Shown: positions 13,101 through 23,204 of the stretch, piece by piece | How positions within the stretch are numbered: position 1 is the first letter of the stretch | How the letters are laid out: each line of letters begins with the position of its first letter | From: Chloranthus sessilifolius | Taxonomy: Eukaryota > Streptophyta > Magnoliopsida > Chloranthales > Chloranthaceae | Assembly: GCA_021018995.1 (NCBI GenBank) | Contig: CM037588.1 | Location: forward strand, 89,626,765-89,690,764 | Direction: 5' to 3' | Length of the DNA stretch: 64,000 bases | Program-made: the position numbers and the translations under genes | The notes under the pieces: model-generated | Seen by the model: the letters and a program-made list of their open reading frames with translations, nothing else | The model's database searches: none | Told to the model about the DNA's origin: nothing

Positions 13101-15098
13101 TGAATCCTTGATCGAGAATGATCAAACGTGATTGCTCAAACATGAATGCTTGAACGTGAATGCTTGAACGTGAATGCTTGAACCTTATTGCTTGAACATG
13201 AATGCTTGAAAAGGAAGGCTTGATAGATAGTGACATGAACATGAATGCTCGAGTGTGAATCCTCGAACATGAATGCAGGAACATGAATGTTTGAACATGA
13301 ATGCTTGTACCTGAATGCCTGTACATGAATGCTTGATAGATAGTGATATGCTTTGATGTGAATGCTTGATACTGAATGCTTCAACACGAATGCTTGAATG
13401 TGAATACTTGAACAGGGATGCTGAAATATGAATGCTTGAAGATAGTAAAACGGGAATGCTTGAACATGATTGCTTGGACGTGAATGCTTGATAGATAGTC
13501 ACACTCTTAAATGTGAATTCTTGAACATGGCTGCTTGCACGTGAATGCTTCAACGTGAATGTTTGGACGTGATTGCTTGAATGTGAATGCTTAAAAATTA
13601 ATACTTGAACATGAATGCATGAACGTGAATGCTCGACAGATTGTGACACGCTTGAATGTGAATGCTTTAACGTGTGAATGCTTGAACGTGAATGCTCGAA
13701 CGTGAATGCTCAAACCTGAATACTTGAACCTGAATGCTTGAACGTTAATGCTTGAACTTGAATGCTTGAACATGAATGCTTGAAAATGAATGGTTGAGAG
13801 ATAGTGAAATGCTTGAACGTGAATGCTTGAAATTGGATGCTTGAACCTGAATGCTTGAACGTGGATGCTTGAATGTGATTGCTTAAACATGACTGCTGGA
13901 ATTTGAATTCTTGAACCTGAATGCTTGAACGTGATTGCTAGAACTGGAAGGCTTGAACATGAATGCTCGAATGTGAATGCCTAAAAAATGAATGCTTGTA
14001 AGTAAATGCTTAAACCTCAATGCTTGAAAATGAATGCTGGATAGATAGTGACATGCTTGAACGTGAATGTTTGAACGTTAATACTTGTACCTAAATGCCT
14101 GAACGTGATTGCTTGAAAGTGATTACTAGAATGTGAAGGCTTGAACGTGAATGCTTGAACGTGAATTCTTGAACATGGATGCCTGAAAGTGAATGCTTGA
14201 TAGATAGTGACAAGCTTAAGCGTGAATACTTGAACATGAATGCTTGAACGTGAAACCTTGTACCTGAATGCTTGAACGTGATTGTTTGACCGTGAATACT
14301 TGAATGTGAATTCTTGAACGATAATTCTTGAATGTGATTGCTTGAACATGACTCTTAAACATGAATGCTTGATAGATAGTCACATGCTTGAACGTGAATG
14401 CTTGATAGATATTTACACGCTTGAACGTGAATGCTTGAACTTCAATGCCTTAACTTGTGAATTCTTGGACTTGAATTCTTCAATGGGAATACTTGAACCT
14501 TAATATTTGAATGTGAATGCATGAACATGAATGCTTCATAGGTATGACATGCTTGAACGTGAAATCTTGAAAGTGAATGTTTGAACATGAGTGCTTGAAT
14601 ATGATGGCTTGAACGTGGTTGCTGGAACATGAATGTTTGAATGTGATGGCTTGAACGTGATTGCTTGAACATGAATGCGGGAATGTAAATGGTTGAATGT
14701 CAATGCTTGAACATTAATGCTTGAACCAGAATTCTTGAACGTGTCAATGCTTCAATGTGAATCGTTTGACATGAATGCTTGAACATGAATGCTTGAACAT
14801 GAATATTTGAACGTGAATGCTTGAACATGAATGCTAGTACATGAATGCTTGAATGTGAACGCTTGAACTTGAATGCTTGAGCGTGTGAATTCTTGAATGG
14901 GAATGCTTGAACATGAACGCTTCGATGTGTATGCCGGAATGTGAATGCTTGATTGATAGTGATACACTTAAACGTGAATGCATGATAGATAGTTACGAGC
15001 TTGAACGTGAATGCTTTAACATGAATTCTTGAACGGGAATTCTTGAACGTGAATGCTTGAAAGTGAATGCTTGAATGTGAATGCTAGATTGATAGTGC

Positions 15099-15886
15099 AT
15101 CTTGCACTTAGCATATTGATACATTGAATCATTAAATTCATAATTCTGAACTCCGATTTGATTTATGTCATGTGATATACATATATGACCTGTTTGACTT
15201 TGAGATCATGTGCAAAGAGGAGTGGAGTCTCCAAGAGAGGGGTAAAGTCCCCAGGGTTGAGACCTTGTTCCCGTTACGGGATGCTTTGACATGATATTTG
15301 TATATGACATTCTGATGCCACGTTTGTGTAGAGGGGAGTGAAGTCTCCAAGAGAGGGGTGGAGTCCCCAGGGTTGAGACCCTGCTCCCACTACGGGATGC
15401 TCTGTTCCCACTACGGGATACTCACACTAATGAAGAGGATCTGAATTATATTCCCGAAGAGGAGGAAGAGCTGCCTGAGAAGTTTTTCCCTTGATCAGCT
15501 CCTCTAGATATTTGATATAGTGTGGATAGTGTACTATTGATACTTGGTACAGTCCTTTGGATTAAACCTTTGTACAGTTTTGTATAGTTGTACACCACTG
15601 TTTAGGTGACGATCAGTCATCATCGATGGTCCGTATAAATTTGTTATATTGTGAACTAATGGAAATCTTTTTGCAATGATTTTGTGGGTATAAATTACCA
15701 CTTTGCTTCCGCACTCAAGTAAACTTACTGAATGCTTAATGGCCCGATCTTTCCAATTACCTAATTAGGGGAAGATCGAGTTATCACAAAGGTATCAATA
15801 CTCCGATACCAAAAAGAAACTTTGTAATCAGATTGTGTTCTACGATCTAACGACAAGGATTTTAGGTAAGGAAATCCGAGTTGTCA
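15099..15886 (+). mobile_element. LTR 3' portion of a Tekay/Del-like Ty3/gypsy element
   Basis: This LTR is assigned by position: it ends (GTTGTCA) four bases before a perfect initiator-Met primer-binding site, and a Ty3/gypsy gag follows. The 5' boundary is not defined because the satellite array abuts at about 15098, so the LTR is probably truncated. It contains a 116-bp imperfect duplication (GTCTCCAAGAGAGGGG at 15227 and 15343) and repeated CACTACGGGATGCTC blocks. The family is inferred from the PBS and coding remnants. Confidence 0.6.
15210..15420. repeat. 116-bp imperfect duplication in LTR
   Basis: The sequence around GTCTCCAAGAGAGGGG, CCCCAGGGTTGAGACC and TACGGGATGCT occurs twice, offset 116 bp, with a further half-copy of CCCACTACGGGAT near 15406. 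Confidence 0.75.
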
Positions 15887-15890
15887 TAGG

Positions 15891-15902
15891 TGGTATCAGA
15901 GC
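15891..15902 (+). other. Primer-binding site, tRNA-iMet type
   Basis: TGGTATCAGAGC is the classical plant LTR-retrotransposon PBS, complementary to the 3' end of initiator methionine tRNA. It lies four bases after the LTR end, where minus-strand DNA synthesis would be primed. Confidence 0.9.
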
Positions 15903-16035
15903 CTAGGCTATAAGTCTCATGGGAATCCAGAGCTATGGCCTAGGTTCCAAACAATGGCATAGATTTTCGTCATACCTTAGGCTAGATTTTTATGATCACT
16001 TGGATTAATCATTTGCTTGATCATGACAGGCCAAT

Positions 16036-16472
16036 ATGCCTCCAAGAAGAGAAAGACCAAGGACTGTGTACATGAGAGGTACAACAGGTGGCGAAAGGGT
16101 GGCCACTGGTTCGAATGCAATTCCCAAAGGAAACCATAACAATAACAACAATGTCTAAGGAGTAGAGAACAAATTCGACAATACCTTCTTAGTAGGGAAC
16201 AATGCTGGGAGCGACCAGCAGTTACTAGAAACCATGGTAAATACCATGGCAATACTTGCCGAGAGATGTTAGCTGTCTGGTTTCCAAGAGTTCAGGAGGA
16301 TGAGGCCTCCTAGCTTTTATGGGTAGACTGATCCGCTGGGAGTGGAGATATGGTTAAACCAGATGGAAAAGATCCTCCAAAGGGTCAAGTGCACCGAGGT
16401 AGAGAAAATGAGTTGGGCTTCTTTTCAACTCGAAGGAGAGACGGACCCATGGTGGAAATCCGTCAAGAGAAC
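16036..16472 (+). pseudogene. Tekay/Del-like gag, N-terminal fragment
   Basis: This is the capsid-precursor (gag) start of the element primed at 15891. The frame begins with ATG at 16036 (MPPRRERPRT), 145 bp after the PBS. The gag-core signature is visible near the 3' end: PPSFYG, then VEIWLNQMEKIL, then QLEGETDPWW, matching the Retrotrans_gag family (known family knowledge). Three in-frame stops (after NNNNNV, after LAERC and after PPSFYG) break it. The frame is cut at 16472 by an inverted LTR. The rest of gag, the CCHC knuckle, protease and the RT N-terminus are missing from the window. No function is expected. Confidence 0.82.
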
Positions 16473-17877
16473 TGACTCTTGTATTTTTATGTATTATAAT
16501 TATATTAAATTCAAGTCTAAACCTATTGCAAGAGCACAATGAAAATTATAGTACTAACATAGGATCATTCCCATGAGGAAGTTCATTATCTTATTAATTC
16601 CTAGTTAATATCGTTTATCTAAATTCCTATCTTAAAAATTTTTATTTATCTTTAAGATTTCCTAATCTACTGGAAAAATATGAATAAAAGAATACATTTT
16701 TAAACTAAAGTACATAAAAATAAATCCTAATCCTCTTTCTTCAGATTAAGGTCATCAATCTTAATCTTTAGCTTTCAGATATTTATGAAAATAAATAGTA
16801 CCATTATACCATATTTCTAGTCTCCTAACACTAGTCGTCAATCAAGTCTAAGATCCTATCAATACAGATTTAATCTAATTAATAATCAACCAAAAATTTG
16901 GGCATCAATCAAACTTTAGCAAACTGAAGATGGAAAAGTAAAAATTATTATACTAATTTACAAATGTTAACATGAGTCGTCAATTCAAATTAAAACTTGG
17001 AGATGTTTACAAAGCAAATAAAATCTAAACAAGAAAGCAAAGTAAAATATATCCTTCACCCCTCAGCCGTAGTAGTCAATTGCTCCTGAGAAATTATAAA
17101 TATCTACACTAATCTTTAGCACTCAATTGTAGTCGTCAATTGCTCTTGAGAAACCTCTGATATCTAATTTACTCTAATTAGTATATACTACTTTGATCGG
17201 AAGAAAATCTAACCTCAGGCGTCAATTGATACTGAAATTCTTTGATGCTTATTCCTATGCCGAGCCCTCTTATTTATAGATCGTAAGGGGTCGGTTTACA
17301 AAGATCTAATTCTAATAAAAGAAACTACTAAAAACAAAAGATTCCTAATATAACTCTAATTCCTAATTTTATCTTTCCTTTCTTTCTTTAGTTAATGCGC
17401 TTCTGGATTGTTCTTTATTGAGCAGCAGTAGAGTCCTTCAGATTAGATCTTCATCAATCTTCTCAGATCCGTGGTTCATCAGACTTCTAATTGCAGGAGT
17501 CTTCTAATTTTAGATATGGTGGTGTTAAACTCTCACGTGATTAGCAATAGCAGCAATAGTAGTAGGAAAGCTTCTATTTTAGAAAATCGTTAATCACGAT
17601 TTTCTATCTTTCATAGCTTCTGTTGGAAAATCGTTACTCACGAATTTCTATTTCTCAAAGCTTCCTCATAGTTGACGATTTCTCTGAATTACGCTTTATC
17701 GCTTTTCTCCTTTTGTCTCTTTTGAAGAATCGTAAATTACGATTCTCTGGCTTTTAGTAGGCGGAAAAATGTCTTTTTCACTCGATCGTCTTTTTTATTG
17801 CTTTTTGAGTTCATTTTGACAAAGATTAATACTTAGATTTAATCTCGATAAGGGATTTATTAGGTCGAGTGTTTTAC
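16473..17877 (-). mobile_element. Family-D LTR, inverted (Athila-like)
   Basis: The reverse complement aligns with the plus-strand LTR at about 21695-23178. Shared blocks include CCTATTGCAAG, CACGGATCTGAGAAGATTGA, GAACAATCCAGAAGC, TCTATAAATAAGAG and the CAATTGACGACTAC motifs. The 3' LTR end aligns at 16473 (TGACTC... mirrors GATCA before the D+ PBS). The other end stops at the RT codon for Trp at 17878. There is no PBS and no matching 5-bp target duplication, so it is a lone LTR whose insertion or later recombination removed neighbouring DNA. Confidence 0.85.
17271..17278 (-). promoter_or_regulatory. TATA box of inverted family-D LTR
   Basis: TATAAATA on the minus strand, inside the same TCTATAAATAAGAG context as the plus-strand copy at 22393. 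Confidence 0.6.
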
Positions 17878-19299
17878 TATGGGGAGCACCCGTGCTATTT
17901 GTCAAGAGTAAGGATGGATCCATGCGGCTCTGTATTGATTATCAGCAATTGAATAAGCTGACGATAAAGAACTGTTATCTGCTCCCAAGGATTGATGACC
18001 TCTTCAATCAGTTGCAAGGGGCGAGATTCTTCTCCAAGATAGGCTTAAGGTCGGGACACCATCAACTGAAGGTGAAAGCTGAAGACATTCCAAAAACAGC
18101 CTTTCGAATGAGATATGGCCACTGTGAGCTCCTAGTTATACCATTTGGGCTGACAAATGCACCAACATCCTTTATGGACCTCATGAATAGAGTTTTCAAG
18201 CCTTATCTTGATCAGTTTGTAGTTATCTTCATGGATGATATCCTTATCTATTTGAAGACGAAAGAAGAACACGAACAACACTTGCATGTAGCTCTACAAA
18301 TGCTTCACGATCACTAATTACATGCCAAGCTGAGCATGTGTGAATTTTGGCTGGAGCAAGTGAGTTTTATGGGACATGTCATCTCAGAAGCCGATATAAA
18401 AGTGGACCCAACCAAGATTAAGGCTGTGGTGAAATGGGAGCAACACAGAACCGTAACTAAAATTCATAGCTTTCTGGGATTAGCTGATTACTACAGGAGA
18501 TTCATTGAAGGATTCTCTAAAATTGCAGGATTACTCACGCAACTCACTAGAAAGAATGCAAAATTTGAGTGGACCGAGTCATGTGAACAGAGCTTTCAGG
18601 AGCTCAAAAGAAGGTTGACCTCCGCACCAGTACTCACCATACCATCAGGCAGTGGTGGATTCGTAGTATTCAGCGACGTGTCACACAGTGGGCTAGGTTG
18701 GGTGCTGAATCAGAATGATAAAGTCATTGCATATGATTCGTGACAGTAGAAGGACCATGAAAAGAACTACCCCACACAAGACCTCGAATTGGCAGCAATC
18801 AACTTTGCCTTGAAGATCTAGAGGCACTATCTCTATGGTGAGACATTTGAAATATTCACCGATCACAAAAGCCTCAAGTATTGGTTCACCCAAAAGGACC
18901 TGAATCTGAGGCAAAAATGATGGATGAGATTCTTTAAAGATTATAATTGCTCGATTCAATAACATCCAGGAAAGGCAAATGTGGTAGCAGACATGCTAAG
19001 CCGAAAGTCAACTGCCCTGTTATCATACCTCATCACAAGAATTCGCAAATGGCATCTACTTGAGGATTTAACCTTGATTGACACAACATTTAATGTGAAG
19101 GAATCTGAAGCTTTAATTGCCAACCTTATTATTGGATCAACTCTCTTCGATAGAATCTACGAGCAACTATTAACTGATGAAGAATTGGTTACCATCAGAC
19201 AAGAAGTAGTGGATGGAAAGCTGCCTGACTTCTTCATCAAGGAAGACGGATCCTTAGTATTCTAAGGCCGACTTTGCATACTGGCTGATGTTGACCTGC
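17878..19299 (+). pseudogene. Tekay/Del-like reverse transcriptase-RNase H fragment
   Basis: This is the pol remnant of the element begun at 15891. It starts in the RT fingers ([13 protein letters not shown]) and continues through [20 protein letters not shown] and the polymerase box FMDD (18228-18239; YMDD/YVDD in most relatives). Next come the connection domain (FLGLADYYRRFI) and RNase H ([10 protein letters not shown], then HPGKANVVADMLSR). The last segment (EQLLTDEELVTIRQEV) is the linker before the integrase zinc finger, cut at 19299 by a family-B LTR. Stops at 18315, after AYDS, in ALKI*RHYLYGE, after LRQK and before HPGK break it. Most are C-to-T or G-to-A type. Confidence 0.92.
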
Positions 19300-21095
19300 T
19301 GTAGACACCCCAATTTTGCCCTCTCGGAGTATACAAACTTGTTCGATCAACCTTTGACCTTGCCCACGATCTTCGGAGAAGGACTGACCTTAAATACGGG
19401 GACCATATGCTGAAGCAATAGTTTATGCCCGAGTTTCAGGCTACAATAATAGTCCTATGACTCAAACTCAATCCAGTCTGAGGAAGATCCTGAATTTTGT
19501 GCCCTTACAGAGGCGCGTAATTTGATTACACGCATAGGTGTATGCGCACAATTGGTCCCAAGTTGGTCCAGACCCGCTCTTCCCACGATTTCCTTAAGAC
19601 CTGATTCCTCACGTTGGATAGGTCACGTAATCAAATTGCATGCCCCATCACTGGCATGCAATTGGTCCAACTTGGATCAGTCCTCCGCCTTTCGTAGATC
19701 GCCTGAAGACTCAATTACGTGCCTTCACCAGCACCCGCAATCGATTACACACACAATTATCAGCACGCAATTGGTCCCCAGTTGGACCTGGTCTCTAATT
19801 CCCGTGACCGTCCAAACTCCTCAATCAAGCGCACTTAAGCAGGCGCTTAATTGGATTGCACTTGCTATATAGGGCGCGCAATTAGTTCCAAGCGAGTGGG
19901 AACTAGGACACCCGACTGAGCCAGTCAGCCAGTCACTCACTGAGTCTGTGACCGATTCAAAGTGTATTACGTGCCTTCACCAGTGCTCGCAATTGGATCC
20001 AACCGGCCAATTGTGTACCTCCCACAGGGCACGTAATTACCTGAATACCTATAAATAGACCCCCTACTTCGACAATTTACACATCAATCAATTAACACAC
20101 ATTCAAGCCTCTAGTTCCTCTCCTCCAAGCTTAGGATTTCGAGACTCCCTTCGTGGTGCTTAGCTTCAAGTAATCTCTCTTAGTTTTTTAGTTTTAATTT
20201 CTAATTTATGGTTCTAGTTCTTAGTTCTAGTTTCTAATTCTTAGTTTCTAGTTCTAGATCTTAGGTTTTAATTCGTAGTTCTTAGTTTCTAATTCTAGTT
20301 TCTTGTTCTTAATTTCTAACTTCTAGTCCATAGTTCTTAATTTCTGATTCTAGTTCTTAGTCGCTAGAACCAATTCTTAGCTTTTAGTTATCAATTTTTA
20401 GTTTTTTAATCCTAAATTCTAGATCATCGTTATTATTTAGTTTCTAGTTATTAATTCCTAGTTCTAATTTGTTGTTAAATAGTTCATAATTCTCAACACT
20501 AATCCTAATCTTTAGATTTCTTAATCTTGATCTTTAAAATCTTAATTTTTCGACTCAAATTCAGCTTTCAGTCCATAATATTTTTAAAATAATCCTTAAC
20601 CACCCGATTTGCCCAAGGAAGCTTACGAAGGGTACTTGGGAACAGGGCCGATCCTAGCATAGCGGGCCACAACAATCAGAATTATAGAAGAATTAAAAAA
20701 CTTAATTAATTAGAATCAAAGTAGTATTAGGAAATTAAAATTAGTTAGAGTCAGAATAGTAATAGGATAGTAAATTAATTAGACTTAGAGTAGGATTAGG
20801 AAAATTAAACTAACTAAACTCCAAGGCAACCTAGAGTTGTTGAAGTCGGTCGGCCAACGTTCAACAAAGAAGTCAACCCACACCTCGAAAAGTGTGATCA
20901 ACGACATGTTGCAACATCGATAAATATTTGCAGCTGACGATCGCAATAAAACTAGGTATTCTTCGCTCAGAATTTACCTATTTATTTTCAGTATTTAATA
21001 TCTCTTATCCACCGCCTTTTCTAGAGTCCACTCGGACCGAATTGGGCCACTTCTTTCGGGGACCGAAAGGAACCCAGAAAAAGTGCGCACCAACA
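19300..21095 (+). mobile_element. Family-B LTR, copy 1
   Basis: Begins TGTAGACACCCC and ends CACCAACA, the same termini as the two longer family-B LTRs at 33094 and 40937 (TGTAGACACTCCC). At 1796 bp it is about 1 kb shorter, mainly because it lacks the amplified stem-loop array and some of the AT-rich downstream part. It carries GCGCAATTGGTCC-type dyads (a perfect one with 11-bp arms at 19634-19663) and a TTAGTTCTAGTTTCTAAT-like degenerate repeat at 20200-20480. It interrupts the Tekay-like pol. Confidence 0.88.
20050..20057 (+). promoter_or_regulatory. TATA box of family-B LTR copy 1
   Basis: TATAAATA in ACCTATAAATAGACC, aligned with ACCTATAAAAG at 34102 and 41947 in the other copies. Confidence 0.65.
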
Positions 21096-21098
21096 GAC

Positions 21099-21119
21099 TG
21101 GCGATCATGATGAGACTCC
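21099..21119 (+). other. Presumed primer-binding site, family-B copy 1
   Basis: TGGCGATCATGATGAGACTC follows the LTR end after three bases (GAC). It resembles the TGGCGACTCC-type site of Tat/Ogre elements but is diverged, and the priming tRNA cannot be assigned with confidence. Confidence 0.5.
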
Positions 21120-21303
21120 TTTCGCTAGGGTTGCCCCGGTTTAATTAATTTGGTTTTCATTTTTTTCATTTTAATTAATTTGGTTTTTATTTATGCTTTA
21201 TTCTCACTTTTTACACACACTCACACTGTATACCTAGCTTTTCAAAAATAAAAATATATAATAAAATAATCAAAATAAATAAAACATAAAAAACTATTTT
21301 AAA

Positions 21304-21690
21304 ATGTCAAACTTTAATAATATCGACCCACCCTCATGGGGCTCCCATAGCGATCCGAGTATAACGTTAGGTCATCTCCATGGACAGCCCAGCATTGTGC
21401 CCGGATAAAGATGGTTAGTGAGAGCGAAAAATACCCCTTTACTCCACAGAATACAAATCACAGTAGCAACAATAGAGATGATAGCGGGCAAAGATACATT
21501 ACCAGCCAAATTTTAGACCTCACTGCCAATAAGCTAAGGAAGGGAGGAGAAGAAGCCGATGCCCTACAACAATCCCTAGTCGAGCTATACGAAGTCGTGA
21601 CGGATCAGAAGCTGATGGATCAATGACAATTTACTCCGAGAAGCAGACAAGAGGAAAAGACTCCGACTCCCCTGATCAGTCACATAATAT
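21304..21690 (+). pseudogene. Family-B gag N-terminus, copy 1
   Basis: The leader ends at ATG 21304 (MSNFNNIDPPSWG). The product is similar in layout to the family-B gag start at 36090 (MSGIRRVSLEDPPLWG): a DPPSWG/DPPLWG motif, then PFTPQN/PFSTPH, then an ALQQSLVELYE helix matching ELLQGLAAAYE. The ATG at 21411 opens the longer uninterrupted piece (71 codons), after a stop and a frame change near 21405. A stop follows LMDQ at 21624. The rest of gag is absent because a family-D LTR begins near 21695. Gag of this lineage packages the element RNA; this fragment cannot. Confidence 0.75.
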
Positions 21691-21694
21691 ACTA

Positions 21695-23178
21695 ATTTAT
21701 TATCCTTAACTTAGTGATACTAGAACTTAGTTTACTCCTAATAAGTTAATGATGTGCAAATATTAAGAAAAATCACTAAAAGAGAGCCAAAGTGTTAATA
21801 TTCATCAAAATAAACTCAAAAGAGCAGTAAAAAGACGATTGAATCAAAAGACGAGTCATCGCCTACTGAAAAGGTGAAAAATCATGTTTTACGATTTTGC
21901 GGAATAAAGTACTAAGAAGACTAAAAATTGTAATTTACGAATTTCTATGAATAGCCGCTCAAGAGTAAAGTACGGTACAAGAAAAATGATGAATCACAAA
22001 TAAAGAATCATTCACTAAAAGCTGTGCTGAGAAATAGAAAATCGTGATTTACGATTTTTTAAGGAAACTTATAATAGAAGAAAGATAATCATGATTTACG
22101 ATTTTATAGAAAAAGCTTCTCGTTGCTGATGCTGCTGATGATCACGTGAAGATCTACACCGCCATGCACTGAATTAGAAGAACTCTTGAATTAGAAGTTT
22201 GACATATCACGGATCTGAGAAGATTGATGAAGATAGACTCCAAAAGATCTCTACTACTGAACAATCCAGAAGCACATCAACAAATGGAAAGTAAGGAGAG
22301 TTAAATTAGATCTAGAGTTATATTTGGATAGTTTTGCTTTAGTTATTTCTTTTATTAGAATTAGAAGTTTTGTGAACCAACTCCTTATGATCTATAAATA
22401 AGAGAGTCCGATATGAGAATAAGCATCGAAAAAATTCTCAGCATCAATTAACGACTAAGGTTGGGTTTTCTTCCGATAAAATTTAGAGTAGATTTTTATT
22501 GTTTTGTGGATTAGAAATCTAAGGTTTCTTAAGAGCAATTGACGACTGCAATTGAGAGCTGAAGATTAGAGTAGATATATATACTTTCTTAGAAGCAATT
22601 GACGACTACGGCCGGGGATGAAAGATATAATTTTATTGCTTTCTAGTTTAGATTTATTTTATTATAATTTCCTACTTTGTAAACATCTTCGAATTTTAAT
22701 TTAAATTGACGACTCAGGTTGAAGTTTACAGATTAATGTAACGGTTTTTACTTTTCCATCTTCAGTTTTCTAGAATTTGATTGACGCCCAAGTTTTAGGA
22801 GATTGTTGATTAGATTAAATCTGTATTGATAGGAATTTAGTATTGATTGATGACCATTGCTAGGAAACATGATATATAGTGTAACGGTACTATTTAAATT
22901 CATAAATATCCAATAGCTGAAGATTGTGATTAACAACCATAATCTGAAGAAGGAGGATTAGGATTTATTTTCTATAATTTAGATTAAGAAATAATTCTTT
23001 TATTCATATTTCTCTAGTAGTTTAGGAACTTAAAAGATAAATATAAGTTTTCAGAAAAATTAAGTTAATATAAAAAAATCCGGTGTTCATAGGAACGATC
23101 CTATACTAGCTCTACAATTTCCATTTTGCGCTTGCAATAGGTTAAGACTTAATTAGATACACATATAAGTAGCGATCA
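21695..23178 (+). mobile_element. Family-D LTR, forward copy (Athila-like)
   Basis: The 3' end (GATCA) is fixed by the PBS at 23185. The 5' end is approximate (about 21690-21720), from alignment with the inverted copy. It holds AATCGT...ACGATT dyads in U3 (21885-22110), a TATA box at 22393, and a run of ATTGACGACT-like motifs downstream (22446-22935). It is inserted in family-B gag. Confidence 0.82.
22393..22400 (+). promoter_or_regulatory. TATA box of family-D LTR
   Basis: TATAAATA in TCTATAAATAAGAGAG, conserved in the inverted copy. Confidence 0.65.
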
Positions 23179-23184
23179 AGTTTT

Positions 23185-23204
23185 TGGCATCGTTGCTGGG
23201 GATA
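23185..23204 (+). other. Primer-binding site, decayed tRNA-Asp type
   Basis: TGGCATCGTTGCTGGGGAT differs from the exact tRNA-Asp complement seen at 52444 (TGGCGCCGTTGCCGGGGAT) at three positions, all transitions (G to A or C to T). It follows CAAGTTTT, the same spacer as at the family-C site. This type of site is characteristic of the Athila group. Confidence 0.82.

Larger units (their letters stand above)
803..15098. repeat. 14.3-kb degenerate 14-bp tandem-repeat (satellite) array
   Basis: About one thousand head-to-tail copies of a 14-bp unit, consensus TTGAACGTGAATGC on the plus strand. The commonest changes are ACGTG to ATGTG or ACATG, and GTG to CTG or TTG. A 19-bp variant, TTGATAGATAGTGACACGC, is scattered dozens of times, and a composite with TGTGAATTC followed by TTGAACGGGAATGC and TTGAACCTGAATAT also recurs. 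The minus strand of the consensus has no stop in any frame and encodes a 14-residue cycle (AFTFKHSRSSIHVQ) in all three. All the long minus-strand ORFs here, up to 245 codons at 8536-9273, follow from that and have no independent support as genes. The array starts at an LTR end and stops abruptly at about 15098. Confidence 0.93.

Noticed and set aside
718-15000. Dozens of minus-strand ORFs of 60-245 codons across the satellite as a secreted or repetitive protein family
   Set aside because: All three frames encode the same 14-residue cycle because the 14-bp unit has no minus-strand stop. There is no signal peptide, conserved start, splice pattern or codon bias, and ORF ends fall at random satellite mutations.
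19522-19872. 116-codon ORF in family-B LTR copy 1
   Set aside because: It overlaps U3 dyad motifs, is not conserved in the longer LTR copies and shows no domain.
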